This document shows positions 10,001 through 17,481 of a stretch of DNA of 64,000 nt, piece by piece; the stretch's first letter is position 1; each line of letters starts with the position of its first letter. Origin of the DNA: Sphingomonas brevis (GTDB taxonomy: Bacteria; Pseudomonadota; Alphaproteobacteria; Sphingomonadales; Sphingomonadaceae); the NCBI RefSeq assembly GCF_023516505.1, contig NZ_JAMGBB010000001.1, forward strand, positions 2,155,001 through 2,219,000, in the 5' to 3' direction. A program made the position numbers and the translations under genes. The notes under the pieces are model-generated. The model worked only from the letters and a program-made list of their open reading frames with translations, was not told the DNA's origin and did not search any database.

Positions 10001-11254
10001 GAGGTTGCCGGTGGTCGTGGGGCCGGTGCCGAACATATCGAGATTGGCGTTGAGGTCGCCGGCTATATGGAGCGTGTTGCCGTTGCTTGCGGTGACGATG
10101 CTGTCGTCGCCCGCGCGGATCGTCAGGTTGGTCAGATTGACCAGGCTGCCGCTGTCGAAGCTGCTGTTGCCGGTGCTGGTGCGCACGTCGACCCCGCCGC
10201 TGACATCGGCCAGGACGCTGGTCGTGAAATTCGAACTGTCGATGTTGAGGTTGACCGGTGCCGCGCCGACCGCATTGTCGATCTGGCTATCTTCGATGTT
10301 CCTGCCGCCCGACAGTACGACGACATTGCCTTCGAGCGCCGCCGACGTCGCCGTATCGAAGCCGATCGAACCGCCATTGCGGACCAGCATGGTGACCGCG
10401 TCGTTCTTCGCCACCGCGACCAGATAGGCATAATGATTGTTGTTCAATGCCTCGGTCGGGTCGCGGCGCTCGATCGTGCCGCCATCGACATCGACGCCAT
10501 TGGCGTCGTCGGTTCCGACCGTCACCTGGACGTCGAACAGCCCATCGGGGGAGAAGGTAATGGTCGCCGCCTCGGCCGCGACCAGCGCCGCGGCGGTATC
10601 GGTGCGGATGACGCCGTGATGCTCGATTCGCGGCGCGACCAGCGCGACATAGCTGCCCGCGCCATGGGCGTTGATCGATCCGTCGATCACCGCATCGGTG
10701 CGGATGAAGCTGTTGGGATCGACCGTGCCGCCGAAGCTGACCTGCGGATTGGCAGTGCCGAAGCCCGTCATCCAATTGCCCTCGCCGTCATCGCCGATGG
10801 GCAGGGTAGTAAGGCCGAGCGATCCGACATTGATCACCGCATTCTGGCCGATGACGATGCCGTTTGGGCTGTAGAAAAAGACGGTGCCGCCGACCGTTTC
10901 GCCGATCAGCGAAGTGATGCTTCCGCCCATGAATATGGCGTTGCCGGCGGTACCCGGCGTGATCCGGTTGAGCACCGCGAAATCGCTCGATCCAGTGAAG
11001 GTCGCGCTGGTTCCTTCGGGCTGGAAGACGATCGTGCCGCCCGACGGCGCGTTGGTCGCGATCCAGTCGATGACCGCCTGTTCCTGGGTAATGGTGACGT
11101 TGGTTTGCCCCGGCGTCGACTGGTCGACACTCGCTCCGACTTCGCTGTGCGAGCCCTGGAAGCTTTGCGCGGCGGCGGGCGACGGGCCGGCGGCCAGCGC
11201 GATGGCCAGGGCCAGGCTTGAAACCCTGGCTTGGACTGACTGTCTACGCGTCAT
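4001..11254 (-). CDS. TpsA-type filamentous haemagglutinin-like exoprotein, glycine-rich
   Basis: This is a 2,417-residue secreted protein. The ATG at 11254 is preferred over the GTG one codon earlier because AGGAGG lies six bases upstream. A long signal peptide ending near AAAQS precedes the two-partner secretion domain, which shows NRIT near residue 97 and YSPNGIVIG near 130, a variant of the NPNGI motif recognised by TpsB pores. Residues about 430-1,480 are imperfect repeats rich in GGNGTGG and GTGG with Ala/Asp-Gly-Xaa-Gly-Gly units. Residues about 1,550-2,150 change to short GDI/AGS beta-helix-like repeats. The C-terminus is proline-rich and acidic and carries two close cysteine pairs (GCLLVGPC and CPTGGDQPTVPC). 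It follows tpsB by 23 bases and overlaps the CHAT gene by four. Adhesion or contact-dependent function is inferred from the family only. Confidence 0.9.
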   Translation of the reverse strand: MTRRQSVQARVSSLALAIALAAGPSPAAAQSFQGSHSEVGASVDQSTPGQTNVTITQEQAVIDWIATNAPSGGTIVFQPEGTSATFTGSSDFAVLNRITPGTAGNAIFMGGSITSLIGETVGGTVFFYSPNGIVIGQNAVINVGSLGLTTLPIGDDGEGNWMTGFGTANPQVSFGGTVDPNSFIRTDAVIDGSINAHGAGSYVALVAPRIEHHGVIRTDTAAALVAAEAATITFSPDGLFDVQVTVGTDDANGVDVDGGTIERRDPTEALNNNHYAYLVAVAKNDAVTMLVRNGGSIGFDTATSAALEGNVVVLSGGRNIEDSQIDNAVGAAPVNLNIDSSNFTTSVLADVSGGVDVRTSTGNSSFDSGSLVNLTNLTIRAGDDSIVTASNGNTLHIAGDLNANLDMFGTGPTTTGNLFRLSTISNSTLTIGGNVFISAKSFGAAGADINGGNATGGTAIVQTSSGGTIDIAGSLDINVDAEGGSVTGFQLAGGNATGGIAHILANGGSGANLTVGGSVSVSARALGGSVGDDCSSCQITGGNGTGGIILLQAVTGTGNQLTLQNVSLTANGEGGGGDMAGGNGLGGNIQLVSGDGGTITVNSDLIADAQGNGGFGVDNDTIGGQGGSGTGGYIGLSFSGAASTINLNGEVTLLNADGFGGSGVTGGVGDGGWVNIQVTSAGSLNTGFLSGSADGFGGDSGGDLIAGGIATGGDVFVEASGGGTADIFELALHADGDGGDAFNGTGGAGTGGHVLLRANGGTVTVDDDTDAEAQGRGGFTNQGSSAGGVGTGGQTEIIAANGGTMTLTGIVTGRADGQGGHYFSDGSQGGAGVGGTVLFRANGATLNADSDVGLSADGLGGFSFGDCNDCGGTGGNGTGGLVTIEAIGNANALLSVDGVLTGTANGTGSDGYAGAGGNGQGGTARLGVQNGAAVALLSDLRLDAIGNGGWQTNGGVAGNGTGGLVDAFTAATGGTLTVTGTSELDASGFGGSSFGNGGTGGNGLGGVARFTALAGTASFGSLFVDASGTGGDSESGTGGNGTGGTARINASGGDITINGTALVNVSGFGGNGTTGGNGTGGGDYFGGQINGAHIYAQNSNLVISGSASSFADGFGGSGANGGNGGDGAGGWASIHAANGNTAPSSVTVQGVESLGTVSASGFGGDGGDGISGIDGVGGNSGTNGTAGGNGGNGGTGTGGVAAITGSVGNGTITLDFGFVEASGTGGFGGAGGNGGIGGDGSSGAGGNGGAGGTGGAGGDAFGGFATTGVELGNGLAPGINDGTANFVFMAITASAVGGDGGAGGFGGAAGSGTPAGTAGADGNGGAGGSVEGGTASLQVRGGTVVLSSILLTADATGGNGGLGAVDGAGGNAESDEVAVVVVNRPGDATLRGTLNAGSIIGTSTSTGGSGSTPGASLMEGGSGFYVINGDATALSVQIDVVADGQIADLANDTIQVINGSLTVLGDFAFNTDGVISVYTNNGTASATGFTVSAANFIHDPNRTVPPPAIGAITADTFNLTTGQDLVIDAHLVSTDSLNLVAPGLIDIKDATSSAGDIFLQAGGTIDGGTLTASGSVIANGFGDVTLADVNAGTFIEILSNNGNVALGDLSAGSSIDLDAPGNISFGDVAADDFDFSAGGNVLGGDLVIGTHASGDAGGTIVLGDINVGILQAGGAAEDGFAAGFASATSIQVGDVDADEAIGFATLGNLTTGALNAGTDVLTMVGGDTNIVSITTPGDGRVYHGDVQMFLDNGGVENFDPAAVFAQSPVRSGGAYNVAGAISTGQLQVGAASISTGNINAGNSASLDSTTSVTAGTIDTGLLQITAGTGIDTSDIFAFDSVEMDAGGSILTGDIAAGSIDLLAGGDITTGDLTTQIFQLFGGGIGTLLFPGASITLESGGDILTGDISSIDGVYLQAAGSIGTGFIDALTFVEGHAGTSLTSEDIDSGDYILLTADTGAIEIGDASAAGFFQASAGTNLTARAVGASDIDATAGGTATIDGAWSAGDVQVTSDDIDITANGSISAGDIALVSTNAVRTVVGDGVGGGGYQLSDAEYDRLHANDITVIADAGLGAAPLMLIGDLSVDGSDGEAIHDYEFITGDSETESAAGSIRILGDMMFTNMGTTQSVGFTTGTFELDAETGLLSLESAPGVLGGELFLNAAHIHVASGDILDQLADDPQYDGYQDDLNAPAAVQRPDGVIRAASIDIVFGDAGAGELNTLYVQNTGTEDIPAGFVVSDQSLLGDGEGPTAPPGTIDLIINGQIVTEGGTLTGIDVRDTLVESQGDITAFTDNSTINGCLLVGPCVAQPPEPPFPPDFTPTPGLPEEFELIDEGLLPPPLFGNEDFIDDNSDFTEDGATSPIEPPVPLFDTSALGDQGDIDDPVSGSGNPALMETPAGCPTGGDQPTVPCKEETQQ

Positions 11255-11277
11255 CACTTGCCTCCTAAGGCCTGTCG

Positions 11278-12990
11278 TCAGGGGAGAATTTTCGTGGTCA
11301 GCGTGACCAGCACGCGGACGTCTCCCTTGCGATTTTCAAATCCTGCTTTTTCCAGCGGCACAGCGACCGTGCCGTCCAACCGGAAGCGGTCGGCCAGCTC
11401 GGCGCGGATGCCGCCCCCGGCCGAGGCCAGATGGTCGGCGCCCTCGCCGTCATTCTTGTTCCACGCCCAGGCGGCGTCGCCGAAGATGAAGGGCTGGACG
11501 GCCAGCCTCGACCGCTTGACCGGAAGGATGCGCGGGCCGCGCAGCTCGGCGCTGAGGCCCGCTCCGCTGTCGCCGCTGAGCGTCGCCGGATCATATCCCC
11601 GCCCGACCGTATAATTGCCGGCGGTGAATTCCTCGAACGCCAGCAGCGGGTCGAACGCATATTGGAGTCGCGGGCTGACCGACAGCGCGAAGTCGCGGCC
11701 CAGCGCCACCTCGCCGGTTCCGCCGAGGCGGATGACGGTCGCGCTGGAATCTCCGTCGAGGCGGCTGGGCGGGACATCGTCGCCGCCGTCGCTGGCATCG
11801 AAAATGCCAAGGCCGTGGCGAATCTCCCCAAATGCGCTCACCCGCCAGCCGGGCCGGCGAGAGCTCAGGTCGATCGCGTCCCAGTCGGCCCTGAGCCACA
11901 GGATGCGCAGCTTGTCGCGGGTCAGCGGCTCGAAGAAATGGACCTTCTGGTCGACGAAATCGAAGCCGATGCCGCCCCACAGATTGGACGATTGGCTGCG
12001 GATCAGCGGGTAACGGGCGTCAACCGTCCAGTACAAGGTCTTGGCCTTGAGGTCGGGCACGGCGTCGCTCGCGCCAATGTCCGGCTTGGTCCAGGCATAG
12101 GTGAACTGCCCGTCGATCGTCAGTCCTTCGGACCCGGGGCGGAAGCTATGCGCCGCCTGCAGGATCTTCTGTTCCTCGAAGTCGAACGTCGAATAGAAGG
12201 ACAGTGTGGTGACATCGCCCAGCCCGGTCAGGCCGAACGCCTGGCCGCGGACCTGCCCGCCCCACCGGCCGGTTTCCTGCGCCCCCAAATTCTGGATGAG
12301 CAGGTCCAGCGAATAGGGCTCGTGCAGCACCGCTACTTCGCCGACCAGTTCGCCGGGGCCAGTGCCGGCCGGCTTCAGCGTCAGCTGGACATTATATCCT
12401 GGCAGGTCGCGGGCCAGCAGCAGGTAGCGCTCGGCCCGGTTGCGGTCGAAATATTCGTCCTCGGTCAGCTTGCCCAGATAGGCGGCGAGCTTGGCCTCGG
12501 CCCCGCCGGTCTGCCCGCGGGCTCGGATGGTAGTGACCCGGGCATAGAGCGTTTCCATCCGCACCACGCCATTCTCGATCCGCTGGGTCGGCACCTGGAC
12601 CGCAGCCAGATACCCCTTGTCGCGCAAAATGGTCGCGGCGGCATCGCGGATTTCGCACAGCACCGCCACTGGCTGCTCGCCCCCGGCGAACGGCGTCCAG
12701 GCTGGACGCATTTCCTCGGGAGTGGCGCCCTTCAGCCCATTGAACTGGACCTCGCTGATCGTCACCCGGACGTCGGCATAGCGTGGGTCGGCTAGCGGGC
12801 AGGGCGAGCGCTCGACCCCGCCGACTATGTTCAGCGTCGGCCGGCCTTGCGACGGCGCCAGCGTGATTCGATTCAGTTCTTCGCGGGACGGCGCAACCCT
12901 TTGCGCGGATGCGGTCGAGGGGAAGAAAAGCGCGGCGGTCGCGAGCAATCCGCCCGCCAGCTTCCCGCTTGTCCAAGCTGGTCCCGTCAT
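11278..12990 (-). CDS. TpsB outer-membrane transporter (ShlB/FhaC/HecB family)
   Basis: This 570-residue protein has a signal peptide ending at SASAQ and starts at an ATG behind AAGGGG. A POTRA domain is visible around residues 75-150 (VRVTISEVQFNGLKG through RDKGYLAAVQVPTQRIENG). The remainder is a beta-barrel with alternating strands ending in an aromatic-poor VLVTLTTKILP terminus. VGRGYD at residues 462-466 corresponds to the conserved VRGY motif of the barrel loop that plugs the pore in TpsB proteins. In this family the POTRA domain recognises the N-terminal TPS domain of the partner and threads it through the outer membrane. It is the first gene of the tpsB-tpsA-CHAT operon, and the partner is the next gene. 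Confidence 0.93.
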   Translation of the reverse strand: MTGPAWTSGKLAGGLLATAALFFPSTASAQRVAPSREELNRITLAPSQGRPTLNIVGGVERSPCPLADPRYADVRVTISEVQFNGLKGATPEEMRPAWTPFAGGEQPVAVLCEIRDAAATILRDKGYLAAVQVPTQRIENGVVRMETLYARVTTIRARGQTGGAEAKLAAYLGKLTEDEYFDRNRAERYLLLARDLPGYNVQLTLKPAGTGPGELVGEVAVLHEPYSLDLLIQNLGAQETGRWGGQVRGQAFGLTGLGDVTTLSFYSTFDFEEQKILQAAHSFRPGSEGLTIDGQFTYAWTKPDIGASDAVPDLKAKTLYWTVDARYPLIRSQSSNLWGGIGFDFVDQKVHFFEPLTRDKLRILWLRADWDAIDLSSRRPGWRVSAFGEIRHGLGIFDASDGGDDVPPSRLDGDSSATVIRLGGTGEVALGRDFALSVSPRLQYAFDPLLAFEEFTAGNYTVGRGYDPATLSGDSGAGLSAELRGPRILPVKRSRLAVQPFIFGDAAWAWNKNDGEGADHLASAGGGIRAELADRFRLDGTVAVPLEKAGFENRKGDVRVLVTLTTKILP

Positions 12991-13090
12991 CCGCGCCCCT
13001 TTTTAACGCACTACAAGGGGACTCGGCCGGAAATCCTGCGCGCCCCCACGCACGTTAAATTTGGTGAAACTAATCTTAATGTGAGTCAAT

Positions 13091-13108
13091 GTTGAACATC
13101 AGTTCAAC
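13091..13108 (-). promoter_or_regulatory. Perfect 7-bp inverted repeat upstream of the TPS operon
   Basis: The sequence GTTGAAC-ATCA-GTTCAAC forms perfect 7-base arms with a 4-base spacer, about 100 bases upstream of tpsB. The surrounding DNA is much richer in A and T than the rest of the window, and a TTGACT-like -35 hexamer follows it on the minus strand. A convincing -10 at the right distance is not obvious. It looks like an operator for a dimeric repressor or activator of the operon. This is inferred from symmetry and position. Confidence 0.4.
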
Positions 13109-13147
13109 TTTTATGACTCGTCCCGTTTGGTGCCAGAAACCGAAGGC

Positions 13148-14032
13148 CTAGCGGGCTTCGAAGCCGGCAATACATTCGGCAACCCAGCGTGCGGCGGTAA
13201 GGGCGCTGAGGTCGGTCGGGTCGAGCGGCGGATCCCATTCGGTAAGGTCGACGATCCGCACCTTGGGATGTGCTGCCAGGGCGCGAACGGCCTGGAAGAA
13301 TGTGTGGCTCATCATGCCGCCCGGCCTGGCGCCCGGTGCTCCGGGAAACTGGCTGCGATCGATCACGTCGATGTCGCAGTCGACCACGACAGCTTCGCAA
13401 TGATCGAGACGATGGAGCGCATGGCTCATCAAAACCAAAATGCCTTCGCGCCACACATCACCGATCGTGGCGACGAAATGCCCCCCTTCGACCGCATCTC
13501 GGTGCATCTCTTGGCTATTGGCGAAGGGTGCGAGGCCGACCTGGGCGATATTCTTGCCCGGCATTCCGTCATCGCGCAGCGCCCGCACGGGATTGCCGTT
13601 GCCGAGGCCCTGCGATGTGTCGCGCATGTCGAAATGGGCGTCGAGCGTGATCAGCCCGACCTTGTCCAGCGGCAAGCCCAGCGCATGAACGCCGGGCCGT
13701 GTAACCGCATTATTGCCGCCGACCAATAACGTCAGCCGATGCCGCTCGACGCTCGCCTTGCAAGCCGCGACGATCGACGGAGTCGCCTCCTCGATGCTGA
13801 GGCCCGCAATCGGCACATCGCCATGATCGGCGATACTGGTTTGCAGCTCTCGTCCAGTCTCGATGTCATATCGCCCGATCCGCCTGAACGTCGCGCGAAG
13901 CAGCGCCGGCGCAAGGTCGCAGCGCCCTGGAGTCACCGATCCCATGTTGAGCGGCGCTCCGACCAGCCCGACCGGCGCATCCGCCGTCTTGTCGACAATC
14001 AGGTCCGAAAGATTAGGCCATCCGCTGCTCAT
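13148..14032 (-). CDS. hutG: Formimidoylglutamase-type ureohydrolase (arginase fold)
   Basis: This is an arginase-superfamily protein expected to hydrolyse N-formimidoyl-L-glutamate to glutamate and formamide, the last step of the four-step histidine pathway. Numbered from the GTG at 14050, the motifs are DAHFDMRD (137-144) and DCDIDVID (224-231), which supply most manganese ligands, followed by GARPGG. The usual first motif GGDH/GGGH is GGNN here (111-114), so the metal-binding histidine is replaced by asparagine. The ATG at 14032 is chosen; the GTG at 14050 would add six residues. Neither has a clear ribosome binding site. It is divergent from hutI with a very short gap, so the cluster likely shares a bidirectional promoter. 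The histidine-pathway role comes mainly from context. Confidence 0.82.
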   Translation of the reverse strand: MSSGWPNLSDLIVDKTADAPVGLVGAPLNMGSVTPGRCDLAPALLRATFRRIGRYDIETGRELQTSIADHGDVPIAGLSIEEATPSIVAACKASVERHRLTLLVGGNNAVTRPGVHALGLPLDKVGLITLDAHFDMRDTSQGLGNGNPVRALRDDGMPGKNIAQVGLAPFANSQEMHRDAVEGGHFVATIGDVWREGILVLMSHALHRLDHCEAVVVDCDIDVIDRSQFPGAPGARPGGMMSHTFFQAVRALAAHPKVRIVDLTEWDPPLDPTDLSALTAARWVAECIAGFEAR

Positions 14033-14073
14033 GCGCTTGACGACTAGCACTGCTGACGCCCAATTCCAGCATC

Positions 14074-15288
14074 ATGTGGGACCGCCTGATCACCGACTGC
14101 CATGTCGCGACGATGGTCGCCGCGCCGGACAATCCGCTCGGCCTGTTTCCCAATGCCGCGATCGGAATCGATGGCGGCAAGATCGTACGGGTCGGAAAGC
14201 GCACGGAGCTGGCCGGTTTCCGCGCGAAGGAAGTGGTGCCCTGCGGCGGCGCCTGGATCACGCCGGGCCTGGTGGACTGTCATACCCATCTGGTGTTCGG
14301 CGGCACCCGTGCAAACGAACATGCCATGCGCCGCGCCGGCGCAACCTATGAGGAAATCGCCAAAGCGGGCGGCGGCATCGCCTCGACCGTCGCGGCGACG
14401 AAGGCCGCCAGCGCCGACGCGCTGCAGCAGCAGGCGCGCCGCCGTCTCCACGCGCTGATGGCCGGCGGAGTTACTACCGTCGAGATCAAGTCGGGCTACG
14501 GTCTCGACACTGCGTCCGAGATGCGGCTCCTGAACGCCGCCCGCGCCATCGGCCGGGGCGAGCCGGTGCGGATCGTCACCACTTTGCTCGCCGCGCACGC
14601 GCTTCCGCCGGAGGCCAGGGAAGGTCTGGCGCGCGAGGCTTATGTAAGGATGATCGTGGAGGAAATGATTCCGGCGGTCGCCAAGGCCGGAATCGCCACC
14701 AGCGTCGACGCCTTTTGCGAATCCATCGCCTTCACGCCCGCGGAGGTCGAGCGGGTGTTCACCGCCGCCCGCGCCAACGGGCTTCCCGTCCGTCTCCACG
14801 CCGAGCAGCTCAGCAACCAGAAGGGCGCCGAACTCGCCGCGCGTTACAAGGCGCTGTCAGCCGACCATCTCGAACATCTCGACGCCGCCGGCGCCAAAGC
14901 AATGGCAGCGGCTGGGACGGTCGCGGTGCTGCTGCCCGGCGCCTTCTATGCGCTCAATGAGAAGAAGAAGCCGCCAGTTCAGCTCCTGCGTGACGCGGGC
15001 GTTCCGATCGCCATCGCGTCCGATTGCAACCCGGGCACCTCGCCGGTGCTGAACCCGCAGCTCATCATCAACATGGCGTGCACCCTGTTCGGCCTGACCC
15101 CGGAGGAGGCGATCGCCGGGATGACGGTCAACGCGGCCCGCGCGCTCGGCCTGGCGCATGAGGTCGGCACGATCGAGGCCGGCAAGGCCGCCGACCTGTG
15201 CGTCTGGCGGGTCAATGAGCTCAATGAGCTCGGCTATTGGGTCGGAATGCCGGGGCCGGAGCGGCGGATTTTCGCGGGTGAGGGATAG
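14074..15288 (+). CDS. hutI: Imidazolonepropionase
   Basis: The 404-residue protein matches the amidohydrolase-fold imidazolonepropionase, which opens 4-imidazolone-5-propionate to N-formimidoyl-L-glutamate in histidine degradation. Visible metal and substrate motifs are DCHTHLVFGG (His70, His72), RLHAEQ (His242) and ASDCNPGTS (Asp317). Length is normal for the family (about 400-410). The first ATG is used although no good ribosome binding site precedes it. It is the first gene of the rightward hut genes, with hutU following after a small convergent gene and a repeat. Confidence 0.96.
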   Translation: MWDRLITDCHVATMVAAPDNPLGLFPNAAIGIDGGKIVRVGKRTELAGFRAKEVVPCGGAWITPGLVDCHTHLVFGGTRANEHAMRRAGATYEEIAKAGGGIASTVAATKAASADALQQQARRRLHALMAGGVTTVEIKSGYGLDTASEMRLLNAARAIGRGEPVRIVTTLLAAHALPPEAREGLAREAYVRMIVEEMIPAVAKAGIATSVDAFCESIAFTPAEVERVFTAARANGLPVRLHAEQLSNQKGAELAARYKALSADHLEHLDAAGAKAMAAAGTVAVLLPGAFYALNEKKKPPVQLLRDAGVPIAIASDCNPGTSPVLNPQLIINMACTLFGLTPEEAIAGMTVNAARALGLAHEVGTIEAGKAADLCVWRVNELNELGYWVGMPGPERRIFAGEG

Positions 15289-15474
15289 TCAGCCGACAGC
15301 TTCCGGCGCGCTTTCTCCCATTGGAAAGTGATATTCCTCCGGAGTCAGAGCTTCGATCCGCTCTTCATATTTCCGAGCCAGCTCCTCATGCGCCCGGCGT
15401 GCAGGCTCATTGGCCCCGCTCTTGGCGCGACTGTGCTCGACCTGCTGGCGGTAGAATAGATAGTTGAGGTCCAC
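15289..15474 (-). CDS. Small conserved hypothetical protein (61 aa)
   Basis: The protein begins with MDLNYLFYRQQVEHSRAKSG and continues as a charged amphipathic helix ending near LTPEEYHFP. I recognise this as a type of small protein common in sphingomonads, with no known function. The start is set at the GTG at 15474 because GGAG lies five bases upstream; a longer frame to 15534 has a Pro/Arg-rich, non-conserved-looking N-terminus. There is no signal peptide or membrane segment. Its stop abuts the hutI stop convergently, so it is not part of the hut transcript. Confidence 0.68.
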   Translation of the reverse strand: MDLNYLFYRQQVEHSRAKSGANEPARRAHEELARKYEERIEALTPEEYHFPMGESAPEAVG

Positions 15475-15596
15475 GGTTGCTCCGCTCTCTTGATGCCGTG
15501 CCCCACAGCGAGGATGTGGGGGCGGTTTTGACACTTCAGTGGTTCATGCGGTCGACAGCCCGGCGTACGCGGTGGATGGAAGGCTTGACCTTTGCT

Positions 15597-15676
15597 GTCA
15601 TTGCGAGGAGCGGGAGCGGCGAAGCAATCCAGGAAGAGTCGGCGAAGCTGGATTGCTTCGCTGCGCTCGCAATGAC
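15597..15676. repeat. Intergenic palindromic repeat, class D
   Basis: The element begins GTCATTGCGAGGAGCG and ends CGCTCGCAATGAC. Its inner arms CGAAGCAATCCA and TGGATTGCTTCG are exact complements, so an arm of about 33 bases can fold on itself. Translated in the hutU frame it gives a spurious Cys/Arg-rich extension, which is why the hutU start was moved downstream. Only one copy of this class is present here. Confidence 0.8.
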
Positions 15677-15685
15677 GAGGGTAAA

Positions 15686-17347
15686 ATGACCGGCGATCGC
15701 AGGGACAATAGCCGCCATATCCGCGCGCGGCGGGGCTCAGACATCAAGGCGAAGCATTGGACCACCGAGGCCGCGGTCCGAATGCTGATGAACAACCTCG
15801 ACGCCGAGGTCGCCGAGGATCCGCAGAGCCTGGTGGTTTACGGCGGAATCGGCCGCGCCGCGCGCAACTGGGCGGCTTATGACAAGATCGTCGAAACACT
15901 CGAGCGGCTGGAAGAAGACCAGACGCTGCTGGTCCAATCCGGCAAGCCGGTCGGCGTGTTTCGCACCCACAAAGATGCGCCCCGAGTGCTCCTCGCCAAT
16001 TCCAATCTCGTGCCGCACTGGGCGACCTGGGAGAAGTTCAACGAGCTCGATCGCAAGGGCTTGATGATGTACGGCCAGATGACGGCCGGGAGCTGGATCT
16101 ACATCGGCTCCCAGGGCATCGTCCAAGGCACTTACGAAACCTTCGTGGAGATGGGCCGCCAGCATTTTGGCGGGGACCTTCGCGGAAAATGGATATTGAC
16201 CGGGGGCCTTGGTGGCATGGGCGGCGCCCAGCCGCTGGCCGCGGTGATGGCCGGTGCCCATTGCATCGCCGTCGAGGTACAGGACAGCCGCATCGAGAAG
16301 CGCCTCGAAACGCGCTACCTCGACCGTCGCGCGACCAGCATCGACGAGGCGTTGGAAATCATCAAGAACGCCACCGAACCGACCAGCGTCGGCCTCCTCG
16401 GCAACTGCGCCGAAATCCTCCCCGAAATGGTCCGCCGCGGTATCCGTCCCGACGCGGTCACCGACCAGACTTCGGCGCACGACCCGGCCAACGGCTATTG
16501 CCCGGCTGGCTGGTCGGTGGCGGAATGGATCGAGATGCGCGAGCGCGATCCGGCCGCGGTCGCCGCCGCCGCGAGGCGGTCGATGGCGGTGCATGTCCAG
16601 GCGATGCTCGATTTCCAGAAGATGGGCATTCCGACGTTCGACTATGGCAACAACATCCGCCAGGAAGCCTTCAACGAGGGCGTCAAGAACGCGTTCGACT
16701 TCCCCGGCTTCGTTCCCGCCTATGTTCGCCCGCTCTTCTGCCGCGGCATCGGTCCCTTCCGCTGGGCGGCGCTGTCGGGCGATCCCGAAGACATCGCCAG
16801 GACCGACGCCAAGGTGAAGGAGCTTATCCCGGACGATCCGCATCTCCACCGCTGGCTCGACATGGCGAAGGAACGGATCGCCTTCCAGGGGCTTCCGGCG
16901 CGCATCTGCTGGGTCGGCCTCGGCCAGCGTCACCGCCTCGGCCTCGCCTTCAATGAGATGGTCAGGAATGGCGAGGTCTCCGCCCCGATTGTGATCGGCC
17001 GCGATCATCTCGATTCGGGGTCTGTTGCCAGCCCCAATCGCGAAACTGAGGCGATGCAGGACGGCAGCGACGCGGTGTCGGATTGGCCGCTGTTGAACGC
17101 CCTGCTCAACACCGCTTCGGGGGCGACTTGGGTTTCGCTCCACCATGGCGGCGGAGTCGGCATGGGCTATTCGCAGCATAGCGGCGTGGTGATCGTCGCC
17201 GACGGCACCGACGATGCCGCCCGCCGCCTCGAGCGCGTGTTGTGGAACGACCCCGGCACCGGCGTCATGCGCCATGCCGACGCGGGCTATGACATCGCTG
17301 TGGAATGCGCGCGGGAGCAGGGGCTCGATTTGCCTTCCGTGCTTTGA
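15686..17347 (+). CDS. hutU: Urocanate hydratase
   Basis: This enzyme converts urocanate to 4-imidazolone-5-propionate with tightly bound NAD. The ATG at 15686 gives 553 residues, the usual length; the open frame extends upstream only through a palindromic repeat. Typical features are [15 protein letters not shown] and [13 protein letters not shown] near the N-terminus, the NAD-binding [14 protein letters not shown] around residue 175, DQTSAHDP around 265, and the C-terminal [20 protein letters not shown] region with the conserved cysteine near 408. The order hutI-hutU-(membrane protein)-hutH on one strand supports co-expression, although repeats separate the genes. Confidence 0.97.
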   Translation: MTGDRRDNSRHIRARRGSDIKAKHWTTEAAVRMLMNNLDAEVAEDPQSLVVYGGIGRAARNWAAYDKIVETLERLEEDQTLLVQSGKPVGVFRTHKDAPRVLLANSNLVPHWATWEKFNELDRKGLMMYGQMTAGSWIYIGSQGIVQGTYETFVEMGRQHFGGDLRGKWILTGGLGGMGGAQPLAAVMAGAHCIAVEVQDSRIEKRLETRYLDRRATSIDEALEIIKNATEPTSVGLLGNCAEILPEMVRRGIRPDAVTDQTSAHDPANGYCPAGWSVAEWIEMRERDPAAVAAAARRSMAVHVQAMLDFQKMGIPTFDYGNNIRQEAFNEGVKNAFDFPGFVPAYVRPLFCRGIGPFRWAALSGDPEDIARTDAKVKELIPDDPHLHRWLDMAKERIAFQGLPARICWVGLGQRHRLGLAFNEMVRNGEVSAPIVIGRDHLDSGSVASPNRETEAMQDGSDAVSDWPLLNALLNTASGATWVSLHHGGGVGMGYSQHSGVVIVADGTDDAARRLERVLWNDPGTGVMRHADAGYDIAVECAREQGLDLPSVL

Positions 17348-17348
17348 T

Positions 17349-17415
17349 CGTCATTCCCGCGAAAGCGGGAACCTAGCCAATCGAATTTCTGGGCCCCGCC
17401 TGCGCGGGAATGACG
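17349..17415. repeat. Intergenic palindromic repeat, class A
   Basis: CGTCATTCCCGCGAAAGCGGGAA at the left and GCCTGCGCGGGAATGACG at the right form two nested hairpins and one large inverted repeat. It starts two bases after the hutU stop. Other copies are at 24887, 29572 and 31137. Confidence 0.85.
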
Positions 17416-17481
17416 AATTTGGGGTCCCATACCGCGTCTCGCATGTTACGCATCCCCCGGGAGTTCGGGAGAGGGGGACGC

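Noticed and set aside
15539-15685. Longer N-terminus for hutU
   Set aside because: It is encoded by a palindromic repeat and contains a Cys/Arg-rich sequence not found in urocanate hydratases.
15737-17275. 512-codon minus-strand frame opposite hutU
   Set aside because: Typical high-GC antisense shadow; hutU is certain.
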